DNA from: Vigna angularis
Lineage: Eukaryota; Streptophyta; Magnoliopsida; Fabales; Fabaceae
Reading direction: 5' to 3'
DNA length: 64,000 bases
Assembly: GCF_016808095.1 (NCBI RefSeq)
Contig: NC_068975.1
Coordinates: forward strand, 17,181,501-17,245,500
Position numbers and translations under genes: made by a program. Positions 23,432 to 35,606 of this stretch are shown here, piece after piece; within the stretch, counting starts at the first letter, position 1, and each line of letters opens with the position of its first letter. The notes under the pieces are model-generated. The model was not told where the DNA came from, did not search any database, and worked only from the letters and a program-made list of their open reading frames with translations.

Positions 23432-23690
23432 TACCACCGTTGCTACACACCGCCGTAGCTGCACACCGCCGTAGCTGCACACCGCCGTAGCTGCACACCG
23501 CCGTAGCTGCACACCGCCGTAGCTGCACACCGCCGTAGCTGCACACCGCCGTAGCTGCACACCGCCGTAGCTGCACACCGCCGTAGCTGCACACCGCCGT
23601 AGCTGCACACCGCCGTAGCTGCACACCGCCGTAGCTGCACACCGCCGTAGCTGCACACCGCCGTAGCTGCACACCGCCATAGCTGCACAT
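23419..23690. repeat. 16-bp minisatellite, ~17 units, derived from PB1 codons
   Basis: Unit GCTGCACACCGCCGTA repeats almost perfectly from about 23449 to 23690. Two imperfect units (23419-23448) join it to the native TGCAGCTACGGC codons of the PB1 fragment, so the array appears to have grown from the CSYGG coding motif. Because 16 is not a multiple of three, all three minus frames are open and give the same 16-residue cycle in different phases. The array stops about 50 bp short of the right TIR. Confidence 0.93.
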
Positions 23691-23741
23691 TAACTTATTT
23701 AAAAATTAAAATAAAATAAATTCCACTTAAGTTGATCATGT

Positions 23742-23937
23742 TGTGCCACGTCATTAAAAATTGTACAGTCAGCAAACCAACACACATAAATTTTAACGTC
23801 GTCCAGTCCAATCAACGACAAGGTTTCAATTGAGTCAATTTTACAAAAAAAATAAGGACCTAATTGAGATCAAATAATATGCAAAGATCTATTTGAGAAG
23901 ATTGCACAAAAATAGAGACATTCAAAAGGATTAAACC
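23742..23937 (-). repeat. Right terminal inverted repeat
   Basis: About 196 bp, the inverted partner of 17394-17585; it ends GGTTTAATCC on the minus strand at 23937, directly next to a TA microsatellite. Confidence 0.82.
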
Positions 23938-24639
23938 TTAATATTATATATATATATATATATATTTATATATAAAGTTTCCTAACTTATTTAATCTCTT
24001 AACTCTTAAAAGTGATTTTAATTAATAAAATAAAAAATCAATAAATCAAAAATTATTCAAATACTCTTAACTTTAAAATTTAAAATCCATAATATATAAA
24101 AATATTTTAATCAGTTTAAATTTAGTACACTTTAAAAGTGACCTAAGTTAACAAACCATATATATATATATATATATAGATATATATATAATATTAAAAA
24201 ATTTTATTAACATTTTTATTCTTTTAATTTTAATGCATGCTTCTAACTTTGTATCAACATTTACCATCTTACTAAAATAAATTGTCTCTGTCTTTTGTAC
24301 ATTTGGATCATAAGTTTTCTTTTTTATATATATAATAATTTGTTTATTATTTTATTATTATCAAATACAAATAATTATTTTATTATTGTCAAATACAAAT
24401 AATTATTTTGAATTCCAAGACATGTTCGAAGGGTTTTGAATTGGTTAGTATATTTGGCTAGAATTTTCAATTTGTTATAATTGTGAGGTGATCATCTTGT
24501 GATATTAAGTATTGCATACAATTTTTTATTTTGAATTATTTAATATATTTAGGTTTATTAGAATGAACATTTACACTCTTGACCTAAAATTGGTTAGGAA
24601 AGAATTATGCAAAATTAGAAAGGATTTTTTATAACAGGT
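23938..24639. other. AT-rich DNA with TA microsatellites
   Basis: TA runs at about 23942-23966 and 24157-24190. No genes were recognised. Confidence 0.6.
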
Positions 24640-26357
24640 AAAATGGATTTTCTATTATAGGTGTTTTAACGTTATAGTTTTGGCCGTTATAGAAAGTTTG
24701 CGTTTTTTTATGACGTAGCAAAAAAATCTATCATAATAATCCTAACTTCTTATGATGTACTTTTTTTTTATTATGGTCATACAAGATCCAACTTATTATA
24801 TAATGTATTTTTAATAAATTCAGGTTACTATGACGTATTTTTAATTACCTATAATAGTAGCCCTTCTTATTATGTCAGATTTTCGATTACGTGCTATAAT
24901 AAGTTCAATTTACTATGACACATTTTTGATTATCTTTCATAATAAATTAAATTTACTATGATATATTTTTTATAACTGGTCATAGTACGTCTAACTTACT
25001 ATGACACATTCACGATTATCTATCATTGTAAGTGTAAGTGGACGTTCAAACTATCATGATTGTCCATGCAATTCAACTGACCAAACAGTCCAGGCAATTC
25101 ATTTCATACATTAAATTTTCCAATAATGTTTAAAACATTACATTATATATACATAAACCTATATACAATCTTTACAATTATTACAAATATTGTCCAAAAG
25201 ATTATAAAATACTAAGTTGTCAAGATATTTCTACAAGTCATTAACAGTTAAAAGAAAAGAAACCCATTTGCTTCTAATTTCTTTCATCTTTCTACCTTAT
25301 AACGGGGATGAATAATTAAATATCTATAAAAAACGTAATGAAGTTAAAACAATATTGTGATTCACAATTAGATAGGAATTTATTCAATATTTTATTATCT
25401 TATTCCATGAATCAATAATGTTTATGCATGTGTTACATGACATAATACCCATACTAATAACTTCCCAATTGACGTCCACACTACAAATAATATCAACATG
25501 TTTATATTAGAACTTAAATTGTAAAAAGATATATAAATTACATTAGGTGTCATTATTTGCATCTTCTTCCTAAATACACATGGAACACCCTGCAACCTTG
25601 AATGAGCTTCCAAAGGCCTACAAAAAGTGGACATTCATTAAATCATAATAATCACATTGGAAGGAAATAAAATAGAAAAGAAAACTTACGCCTCTAATAC
25701 ATTTTTCTATGGACAATGTGTTAGCTTTCCTATGAAAGAAACACAAGAGAACTACAAGTAGAGCTGTCAAAATTGTTTACATTGTTATGTTGGAATGTTC
25801 TCTCACAACCCTTCGTGATGGTCATCACATGTGGCATGGACTTCATGAACTTCGGTATCATTGTGCAATGTTGGTATATTTATGAAGAAAGATGGTCTCA
25901 TAAATATCAAGTGTTGAATAATTATTTTCATGAGTACCATGTATGGTTCTTACTAGAAGAATAACTGACCATTTTTTGTTAGAAAGATTAGTAATATAAA
26001 ACACTTGTTTTGCTTGAGATGCCATGATGAATGACTCTTCCTTATAATTGACCTTTTATTAATAAACCAAGGTAAAATCAAAATCTTCAGTCTTAACACC
26101 ATTATTACTGTCAACCCATTTACATTTAAAATAAACACATCTACAATTGTGCAACAGAAAGAGAATAATCCAATCATAAAATTAAAGCATAACTGAATGA
26201 AATTTTATAAGTTAACATAGTACTCAATCAGTGTAAGAAACACATTCTTTTCAATCTCATTGGTAAGTTCGCTCACTTTCGTTTAAAGAGCCAATTGAAT
26301 ATAGTAGGAGGGAACGCATGTATATACATACATATGTATGTATATACATATATATAC

Positions 26358-26424
<67 letters not shown>

Positions 26425-27353
26425 GAGCATATGCAACAAAACAAGAACATTTTTATTGTTCCTCCATAACAACATCGATCTCAATTTTCTCACATTGATA
26501 CTAATGGAATCCCAGTACATGGTAGCTTAAAGAACCCATTCCCAAAAGCATATAGAGAGGGAAATGGGCAACAATACCATTGACATGAAGAAAGTATTGA
26601 ATGACAATAAGCAGAGGCAAATACAAACTATGGGAGAAATCAGCTAAGCGACCCTAAATTTTTGTTGAGTGTGACTTTACTGAAGTTCAAGCACCCAATC
26701 TCAAACACAAAATATCAAACACTTAAGTGGAGGAAAGAGAGAAAACCTGATTATAGGTAGAGATCGAACAATCTCACTTAAAAATAGAGAACGTAGGTTG
26801 GAGATGGCGTTTAAGGGACAATGGCATGGAGAGCCAACAATGTGGAGAGGTGACAGCGTTGATGCAATGGGTCTGTGAAGAGAATAACATAGGATATTGT
26901 GAATGAACCGAGAAAGAGAGGATGTAAGTGAATGAACTGACAAAGAGAGGATGCGTGAGTGAATGAACCAAGAAATAGAAGATGCGTGAATGATCTGAAA
27001 GAAATTAGGGATTGAGACATTCTATGATAGGTTGTTTACTAACACTCATAGTAAATATATACTATGATAGGTCTAGAAAATAATTTTAGTTTTGCCACCG
27101 CGTCCAACTTATGATAAGGGGTGAATTAACAGTCATAGTAAAGGCTACTATGACATGTATTCCTAGAACTGTCGTAATAAGTTTTGAACATAATTTTAAT
27201 TTTGTCACCGCATCGACTTATTATGACATGTCCCCTTTTATCAGTCATAATAAGTGTTACTTTTATTGCGAAAATTCATTGCTCAACCTACTATGATAAG
27301 TAGATTTCACTTGTCATAGTAAGTTGTCATAAAACACATTTTTTCCACTAGTG
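24640..27353. mobile_element. CACTA-like element with TACTATGAC subterminal motifs
   Basis: The right end reads CCACTAGTG at 27345-27353. Both outer arms (about 24660-25030 and 27020-27340) are packed with TTACTATGAC / GTCATAGTAA variants, in opposite orientation on the two sides, as in CACTA subterminal regions. The left terminus is decayed (ACAGGTAAAATGG near 24640), so the start is approximate and no target duplication can be given. The 2-kb interior has no transposase and no recognised gene. Confidence 0.6.
26319..26421. repeat. Compound microsatellite (TATG/TA/CA)
   Basis: Alternating TATATACATA, then (TA)n, (CA)n at about 26371-26390, then (TA)n to 26421. It produces spurious open frames on both strands. 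Confidence 0.95.
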
Positions 27354-28807
27354 TACATTTCATCTAGCAAACAAGCTTTACTCTTATAATTGATTTGCTT
27401 AAGAGGATTTTAATGTGTTCAACATGTTTGTTATATTTGTTTAGCATATCAAAAACTCGTCTAACGAATCAGATGATTACCCTACTTAAATGAATTGATA
27501 CTTTCCTAATTACATTATCTTAACTAATTGATTTTTGTTCAACAAAAATTGTTAAGACAAGACAAGGTTGTCTATAGCAACATTGGTTTTGAAGTTTAAA
27601 CAAACAACATTAAAATGAAGTAGTCTTGAATAGAGTCGTAAAGTGAGAATAGTCAAAACAATAAACGATATATAGGAACACTAAGTATAAAATAAAAGGT
27701 ATCCACACAATAAGACTAACACATCCAACTCATTAACAAAAAATAAAACACTAGGAATCCATAATAAATAAACAAGCATTGGATAAAACTACTAGGAATT
27801 AAGAGTCCAGTAAGAAGCATCTATAAACGACTTTAAAATCTAAAAATCTACTAAAAAACAATTAGGACCAACATTAAAAGAAATGATAATCTGAAGATGT
27901 TATAACTAGAATAATTGGATAAGCAGAAATATAAGTGTTAAGGTCAAAATTCCTAATCATCTAGTAATGTGGGAAAAGCCTTAGGAAAACACTTAGGCAT
28001 AAATAAAACAAGAAACAACCAAAGTTAAGGCATACAAGCGTCTATGAGAGTTATGCTAAACACGTAAGCAATACTGTACCAAATTGAAAACAATTAAACT
28101 CTTAAATGGATAAGGATGTTGAAGTGTCGAGACAATGTTTTAGTAAAATCCTCAAGTGTCTCAACTAACATTCTAAAATCATGTAGAAGACAAAACTTGT
28201 TAAACGCTCTAGCTGAAGAAAGCAGAATCTCAAAAGTGTTTACAAAAGATTAGACAATAATGTTTTCTTAATATTCCGAAGCGTGATAAAAGTGTCAACC
28301 GTTTAAGGCATGACTAGAAAGTCTCAAACGATGAAATGGAAAACATCGTGCCAAATGTGTCTGTTAGAAATATCTATATAACCTAACCAAGCTAGACGAG
28401 CTCTCACTATGAAATGATGAGACTAACACACACACATCAAAAGAACAAAACTTGTTCCAAAACACATAATAAAAGACATTCACACTAAATGCAATCTTGA
28501 AGATAACAAGTATCTATCAAACAAACACTAAGAAAAAGCCTCTTACAGGCTAAACGATACCACATACCAAACATGCTCCCAGTCAAAGATGAAAATCTCA
28601 TCTTTATCAATTCCACTAGATAACACAAATAATCAAATCCTGAGTAAACGATAGAAAACATAAAAACCTTGATTGTTCTGAATAAGCATTGAATGTCATT
28701 AAATTCTCAACGTTTAAAAAATATGGTAAATAGGAAAAATGACATATCTACTATATAGGCATCTACTCTACCTTGTGCATGATAACTACTACAAGAATTC
28801 ATCTACT
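27354..28807. other. Gene-free stretch, possibly LTR-derived
   Basis: No coding homology. The composition, a TATATAAC-like box on the minus strand side near 28375, and a position matching the equally unassigned DNA at 36338-38000 across the gypsy insertion suggest old retroelement DNA. I could not place it in a family. Confidence 0.4.
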
Positions 28808-28812
28808 CTATC

Positions 28813-29540
28813 TAATGCATCTAGGAGGATGTATTGAAGATGTGCCGTGAAATTGGAGGTGAATGGAGGCTTGGAAGGCAGCTGAAACCAAGGGAACAGT
28901 GGTGGCAACAACTGCAGATTCTGGAGGAATTTCTGGATCAGATTGGCTGGGATCTTTGGAGGTGTGGCAGCGGATTGTTGGTGTTTATGGTGAGTGGTGA
29001 TGGAGGCTAGCTTGGAGAGGTGATTCACAACTCAGAAGGCTGCCTAGAGTGGAAGAAAGTTGCAATGGAGATCAAGCTAAGAAGTAACTCTTGGAGAAGG
29101 AATTTGCTATACATTTCAGTAAAAATTCTTTACTACAATCCAAAAGTGAGCTACAAGCTTTGCCTATGAGATTTTATAGATCAATCTCAAGGTTAAGCAA
29201 GCATATTACACGTTTCAGATATGAAATGCTAATAACTACCCATGTGCTAAATGTGTGGCTTCTAGAAAGCTTTATGAAGCATGTGACAAATGAGTTTTAC
29301 ATGTGGAGGAAAAACAATTACTAATGTCGCCCCATAGAAGGATAAGCACACCCCCTCCTTGTGTAGAAATGTCCACTTTACCCTTCTCCATGTTTTGGCA
29401 AATTTGTAACATCTTCTTGTTCTCCAATTTTCCATCCAAAAATAGCAAATAATATTTGACCTTAGGGAGAATACTCATCTTGGAGCTTTTTGGCCATCCC
29501 TCTTGTGATGGGTCCTATGGTGCTAGGCCTTCTTGTATCA
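28813..29540 (-). repeat. 3' LTR of the gypsy element
   Basis: 728 bp, matching 35607-36332 with scattered substitutions (roughly 3% by eye). A TATA box (TATAAAAT on the minus strand) lies at 29171-29178. It also encodes the last ~26 codons of pol. Confidence 0.93.
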
Positions 29541-31948
29541 TCCCCTCCCTCTTGAGAAGGATTTGCCCTCAAATCCAAAAGGTCTTCATCTTCACTATCA
29601 AATCCTGAAAAAGGTTTAAGATCAGATACATTGAAGGTAGCATGAACACCATATTCAGGAGGAAGATCAAGTTGATATGCATTGTTATTAATCCTCCTTA
29701 TCACTCTAAAAGGTCCATCTCCTCTAGGATTGAGTTTGGATTTTCTTAGTTGAGGAAATCTTTCCTTTCTAAGATGAATCCAAACTAAATCTCCTTCATT
29801 GAAGATTAACTCTTTCTTGCCCTTATTATGTTGCTTGGCATATTTCGCATTTTGTTGTTGAATTTGAATTTTAACCCTTTGATGTAAATCTTTGATAAAT
29901 TTAGACTTAGATACCCCATCTTGATGAATAAAATCAATAGAATTTGGAAGGGGTATTAAATCCATGGGTGTCAAAGGATTAAAACCATAAACAACTTCAA
30001 AAGGAGACAATTTAGTAGTTCCATGAACTACTCTATTGTAGGCAAACTCAACATGAGGTAGGTACTCATCCCAAGATTTGTGATTTCCTTTAATAACTAC
30101 CCTTAGTAAAGTGGAAAGAGATCTATTGACTACTTCAGTTTGACCATCTGTTTGAGGATGGCAAGTAGTAGAAAAAGATAACTTAGTCCCTAATCTAGAC
30201 CATAAGGTCCGCCAAAAGTGACTAAGAAATTTTGTATCTCTATCCGAAACTATTACCTTAGGTAACCCATGAAGTTTAACCACATCTCTAAAGAATAACT
30301 TTGCAATGTTGCTTGCATCATCTACTTTGTGGCAAGGTATAAAATGAGCCATTTTGCTAAATCTATCTACCACCACAAAGATAGAATCAAAACCCCTAGA
30401 AGTTTTGGGAAGACCTAACACAAAATCCATACTTATCTCTTCCCAAGGGGTGGAAGCAACATTCAAAGGAGTATAAAGTCCATGAGGCATTGATTTAGAT
30501 TTAGCTTCTAAACAAGTTATACACTTAAAGCAATGCCTTTGAACATCCCTTCTCATGTGAGGCCAAAAGAATTTTTCTTTCAACATGCCAAGGGTTTTTT
30601 CTACCCCAAAATGCCCCATTAATCCTCCCTCATGTGTCTCTTTAACAAGGAGTTTTCTATGTGAACCTTGAGGAATGCAAATTTTTCCTTTTTTAAAAAG
30701 ATACCTCTCTTTCACATAGAATCCTCCTTGAGGCTTATTGAGACATTCCTCATAGAGATGAGCAAAATCAAGATCTTGTGAATATAATTCAAGAATGTTA
30801 TGAAATCCAAGAAATATGACACTATCAACACAAAAGGTACACTTGTCAAAGTTTGCAAACAATTTGTGTTTTCTAAGAATTGTTAAAACAACTCTCAAAT
30901 GATTTTCATGAGTTTGCAAATTTTGACTATATACCAAGATGTCATCAAAGTAGACAACTACAAACTTCCCAATGCAATCCCTAAGGACATGATTCATAAG
31001 TCTCATGAATGTGCTTGGAGCATTTGTAAGACCAAAAGGCATAACTAGCCATTCATATAATCCAAACTTGGTCTTAAAGGCAGTTTTCCATTCATCACCT
31101 TCTTTAATTCTTATTTGGTGATAGCCACTTTTTAAATCTACCTTTGAAAATATTTGTGCTCCATGCAATTCATCCAACATATCATCAAGCCTAGGAATGG
31201 GATGTCTATACTTGATTGTGATGTTGTTGATAGTCCTACAATCACAACACATGCGCCACTTCCCATCTTTTTTTGGTACAAGCAACACTGGTACAACACA
31301 TGGACTTAGACTCTTTTGAACTAAGCCTTTATCTAGCAACTCTTGGACTTGTGTCTCAATCTCCTTAGTTTCTTGGGGGTTTGTCCTATAGGCTGGCCTA
31401 TTAGGAAGAATTGCCCCTGGAATGAAATCAATTTGATGTTCTATTCCTCTTATGGGTGGAAGCCCTTTTGGAAATAGATCATCAAATTCTTTCAAAAGTT
31501 TTTGAATGGGTGGAGAAAGAGTTGAAGTCTTTGGATCACTAGATATGGATGTAAGTGTCCCTTGACAAAGAAGAAGGTATGAAGGTTGCTCAACTTGAAG
31601 TGTATTGAGTAGAGTCTTTTTGTTTAAAAGAACTTCATGTTGAGTGACCTTAGGTGGTACACTTATCTCTATACCCTCCTTTCTTTTTGACTTTTTCTTT
31701 TGATCATGTTCTTGCTTTCTTAAAAACTTCATTTGTGCTTGATCCTTAGCCACTTGGGTAGGAGTCAAAGGATGAAGCACAAACTTCTTGTCCTTTTGAT
31801 GGATAGTGATGGTATTGGTTAGACCATGATGGATAGTTTGATGATCAAATTGCCATGGTCTCCCCAATAACACATGACATGCTTCCATGGGAACTATATC
31901 ACATAAAACTTCATCTTTGAAGTTCCCAATGGAAAATGCCAACTTCAC
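29462..31948 (-). pseudogene. Gypsy pol (partial protease, RT, integrase), RNase H deleted
   Basis: An uninterrupted 828-codon frame. Residues 1-60 are the protease C-terminus (CHVLLGRPWQFD). RT spans about 175-382 with MPFGLTNAPSTF at 303 and YFDD at 333-336. At residue 382, right after VIFLGF, the frame jumps directly to the pre-integrase segment (GFYVKERYLFKKGKICIP); the RT connection and RNase H, normally some 240 residues, are absent without breaking the frame. Integrase follows: HHCC zinc site (H439, H446, C476, C479) and DDE residues D508, D569 and E605 with 35 residues between the last two. The C-terminus (GPFRVI...LPPEYGVHATFNVSDLKPF) has no clear chromodomain. Without RNase H the element should not complete reverse transcription. 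The N-terminus is lost to a frameshift near 31960. Confidence 0.93.
29541..29576 (-). promoter_or_regulatory. Polypurine tract and upstream hairpin, inside pol codons
   Basis: On the minus strand GGATTTGAGGGCAAATCC (7-bp stem, AGGG loop) precedes AAGAGGGAGGGGA, which abuts the 3' LTR. Both are coding here (the DLRANPSQEGGDD segment of pol), so sequence is constrained twice. Confidence 0.75.
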
Positions 31949-31962
31949 TTGATTCTTGACTA

Positions 31963-32343
31963 TTATATCCCATCTTCATTTAGCCAATGAAGTTTATAAG
32001 GTTTTGGATGGGGTATAATATCAAGCTTCAACTTCTCAACCAACCTTGTGCTACAACAATTACAACAAGATCCACTATCAACAATGAGAGAACAATGATT
32101 TTCTTGAATTTTACATCTTGTGTGAAAGATGTTCTCTCTTTGTGATAGGTGTTCAAGACTTGGTTGGTTGCTAAGTATCCTTCTCACCATGAGAAGTTGT
32201 CCATCATCAGCATATATTTCCTCTTCCCTTTCTTCTTCCTCACTCTCACTTTTACTAGTTGGGGTGTCACTTTCACTACTATAAATGTCCTTGCCTTTCA
32301 AAATGATGTTTCTTTTTGTAGGACATTGAGTAGCTACATGACC
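31963..32343 (-). pseudogene. Gypsy gag C-terminus and aspartic protease fragment
   Basis: In the same frame as gag, after the TGA at 32344-32346, this region completes the zinc knuckle (RGHVATQC), passes an acidic Ser/Glu-rich linker and enters protease with the active-site DSG (residue 75 from the first Met) in LIVDSGSCCNCC. It ends at two stops around 31960; the protein continues one frame over at 31948, consistent with a single-base loss. Confidence 0.88.
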
Positions 32344-32346
32344 CCT

Positions 32347-33321
32347 TCATAGACATTTGAAGCATTTGATTTCACTTGTTCTGGTGTGTGAGGGTGTCTC
32401 TTTCTTGGGTCTCTCTTCTATTTTGGCTAGAGGTTTAAATGGTTCTTTTTCTTTAAAAATTTTCTTTTCAAAAGTAGGTTGAACTTGAATTCTTTTAGAA
32501 GAAGATTTTCTTAAGTTTTGTTGTTCTACCTTTATACACATTTGAACAAGATCATTCAAATCTCTATAAGGTAGAAGTTCAACCCTATCTCTTATGTCAA
32601 AATTGAGCCCACTTAAAAATCTAGCTAAAGTAATTTCTGGACCTTCTACTATGCCTGCCCTCATCATATACAACTCCATCTTTTGTCTATATTCCTCAAC
32701 TGTCATAGACCTTTGTTGTAACCTTTGGAGTTTATCCATGAGTTCTCTATTGTAGTAGGAGGGAATGTGTCTCCTCCTAAGGTCAGACTTGAGATCATTC
32801 CAATAGTGGATGGGAGGGGCTTGATGTCTAAGCCTCTCTTTGACCAAAGCAGTCCACCAATACATTGCATACCCTTGAAAGCTTAGGGTAGCTAGAGAGA
32901 CCTTCCTCTCTTCACTCACTTGGTGGCATTCAAACAATTGTTCTACCTTCATCTCCCAATCAAGATAAGCCTCTACATTGTCCTTCCCATGGAAGTGAGG
33001 CAACACAACATTGACTTCTTTAGGGGGTGGGGGTGCATGAGAATTTCTCCTATGCCTCCTAGAAGTAGAAGGCTGATGAGGGTAATAATCACCCTGACTC
33101 AAAGACATCCCTCCCTCTTGAGAGTTTTCACTCTGACTTCCCCTAGACTTACTTTTCCTTATCAATCTCAACTCATCTTGAATAACAGCATTTTGAAGCT
33201 CTCTATTGGCTTTCTCTTCATTCATTTCTCTTCTTATTTCCTTGAATTCATTAACTAAAGTTTGAAGAGAAAAATGTTCTTTTTCACTATCACTAATCCT
33301 AGGAGAATGCCTTCTAGACAT
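32347..33321 (-). pseudogene. Gypsy gag polyprotein, stopped inside the zinc knuckle
   Basis: ATG at 33321 (MSRRHSPRIS...), 324 codons. An N-terminal charged, helical segment (10-60) and an Arg/Ser/Pro linker precede the retrotransposon gag capsid core at about 104-260 (HFHGKDNVEAYLDWEMKVEQ, YAMYWWTALVKER, LKSDLRRRHIP). The frame reaches the first two cysteines of a CCHC knuckle (CFKC) and stops one codon later at TGA (32344-32346). The knuckle continues in frame after the stop. In a working element this would be one gag-pol frame. Confidence 0.9.
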
Positions 33322-35590
33322 TATGATGGACTTAAATGTTATTCTTGAAGTAAAGACTAGAGATTTTCACTTGAAAGCAATATTTCAGGTAAGGGAGGTG
33401 ATTCACTAGGAATGCTTAAGTACAAAGCCTTATCCTTGCCAAATATGCTTCTGGCTACTTACTAGAGTCCTTAGATCAAAATCACTCTTAAATCCACTTA
33501 AGTCTTAAAGACAACAAAGAAAACACAAAGCAAAGAAAGGACACAACCTAAACTCTAAATTCGGACCCCTAAGAGAGCTTCCTATTCGCACAAGATATAT
33601 GCTATCTAGTCGAGAATTGGAAAAGCAATTAAAGTGAAGTCTCCTAGGTGAGGCTTAGACTTTGGATCTAAGACACACTCACCGACTACTCAATTTTAGG
33701 TTGTGAGACTTCTTTGAGTCTAGTTACAAATGAGGGAAGAGCACTTGTGAACTCTAGCACCTCACTTGCTTGGATTTGGAACTTACAACCAAAGAAACCA
33801 ATGGAAATTACAAAAGAAATTTGGTAAATTGGAAAGGAAAAAGTTAAAATAGGCTAAGGGAACAATGTGTGCAGCTTTGGGTTGCTCTCAAAGAACTTGA
33901 ATCTACTGATTCCAAACAATTCTCTCAGCTGCAAAGTGCTTAAACAAGGAAATTGAGTTTCTGCAGAATGGAACTCTGCTGCAGGTTGCTGGTCGGACAA
34001 TTCTGGACAGAATTGGTCACGACTTTTCCTTCTTCAAAAGCCAACTTCAATCACTTTTCCTCACCAATTGAACTTCCTTTGATGCTTCCACTTGTAATGA
34101 GCCATTTGAATTATAGTTCACCTATCCAACAAACCAGTTAATCACAGAAACTACCACCACAATTGCCAGCAAAATCACATCCAAGTGACAACAACACCAA
34201 GACTTTTGTCAAACAGATGGTGTGTAGAGTGTTCAAAATTCAGAAAGCAAGCAATTAAATGGCTATCAATCACGGTGGCACTTCAAAATGATCTTAGGAA
34301 TGACTCTAGAACAGATTTAAAATGCAATAAAAGACCAGAAACCAGAGTCAAGCACGAAATAACTATGCAATGAAAGTGGACCAAACTGTTGTTGAAATGT
34401 CTCAATGAACTTGCATTGAATTTTGACAACAATGTTCAAAGGTGCAACCAGAATTTCGAAATCAAGATGTATTGGTCCTATTCTGCCTTTTAATGTTTTA
34501 ATCACTCTTTTTAACTTGAACTTTTGATATTTTATGGACCAATGGCTTTTGCTACATCCACTCTTATTGAATCAAACAGCAAAGCTTTGAAACTTTGGAC
34601 TCAAAAAATTGCTGCATAGCTCTTGGCAGCCAGCAAAAATCTACCCAGAAAATGACCAAATGCATAGTACAGTTTATATGCTCATTCGAATGACTCAAAC
34701 ATGTTTCAATGATGAGTTAGAACTTGCAGAAACAGATATAATGAGCTAAATCACGGTGTAACAGAATTGGAATACTGCAGTTGTCATTTTCAACTCAAAT
34801 TCACAACCACAAGGGTCAAAATGTAGATTGGCTTTGATTCTGGATTAAAAACAGCAAAAAGAGTTTGAAAATGGTATTTGAAAGTTTCTCAAAACAGCAG
34901 AATCAACTTAAGAATGATTGGCAATGATCTAGTACCAATCCAACTCAAATTATGCAGAATTTTTAACTCAAAGACACTTTGCAGATCGGCTACTGCATTT
35001 TTTTTGCTTACAACATTACAAAACACTTGGAATCAAATCATTTCATCTTCCAAATGATTCAGACATTAACTCATTCAATTGTTGTTCAATAGAACAGTGC
35101 ACAATGCCAAATGAACAGTGGAATTTTGTTGCAGCAGAAACATTTTTTGGAAGAAACAGAACAGAAACTGAAAAGCAATGCAGATCTGAGTTTGGTTGGC
35201 AAATTTAAACACCTGAGCTCATCTCTTGATTGTTCATTGCTCTTAATTGGTGTAGCCACATCCAAACACTTTCAGAACCGTAAAACTTGGTTAAAAACCA
35301 GATTTGATGACAAAAACAGCAAATTAACCAAACATGACTAAGACAAAACTGGAAATGATGCTCAAATGATTAAAATGACTCAAAGCAGCAAGAGATAACC
35401 GAATAAAATGATGAGAGACTCAAGCAAATAGAGCTGGTATCAATAAAACTCAAAACATAGAAGCCTAAACACATCATAGATGCTGAAACAAAAACAGAAT
35501 TCAGAAGAACAACAAGACATAGCAGGAATTGAATGACAGTTTGGAAATGAAAGATGAAACCACTTATCTCACGGTTCAAGTTAGAACCTA
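33322..35590 (-). other. Long 5' leader of the gypsy element
   Basis: About 2.27 kb between primer site and gag start, without credible coding sequence. It may hold packaging and dimerisation signals, which is inference from the position only. Confidence 0.65.
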
Positions 35591-35606
35591 TGCTCTGAAT
35601 ACCACT
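35590..35606 (-). other. Primer binding site-like sequence of the gypsy element
   Basis: On the minus strand the 5' LTR end ATGCATCA is followed by AGTGGTATTCAGAGC. This is the initiator-Met site TGGTATCAGAGC with one extra T, a one-base bulge that may lower primer pairing. Confidence 0.7.

Larger units (their letters stand above)
17394..23937. mobile_element. Mutator-like element carrying a captured PB1 gene fragment (Pack-MULE type), split by an LTR element
   Basis: Terminal inverted repeats of about 190 bp lie at 17394-17585 and 23742-23937. Both arms open with GGTTTAATC, and their inner parts share AATTGACTCAATTGAAA, CGTTAAAATTTATGTGTGTTG and ACGTGGCACA. Long TIRs enclosing cellular gene pieces, with no transposase, define Pack-MULEs. 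Removing the later LTR insertion leaves about 1.8 kb of original element. No clean 9-bp target duplication is visible; the flanks are AT-rich and eroded. Alternative: another TIR superfamily with long TIRs. Confidence 0.75.

Noticed and set aside
23419..23690. CRISPR-like array
   Set aside because: Direct 16-bp tandem units with no spacers, in plant nuclear DNA; it is a minisatellite.
26257..26530. Open frames over the 26.3-kb microsatellite
   Set aside because: Translations are of TA/CA/TATG repeats on both strands.
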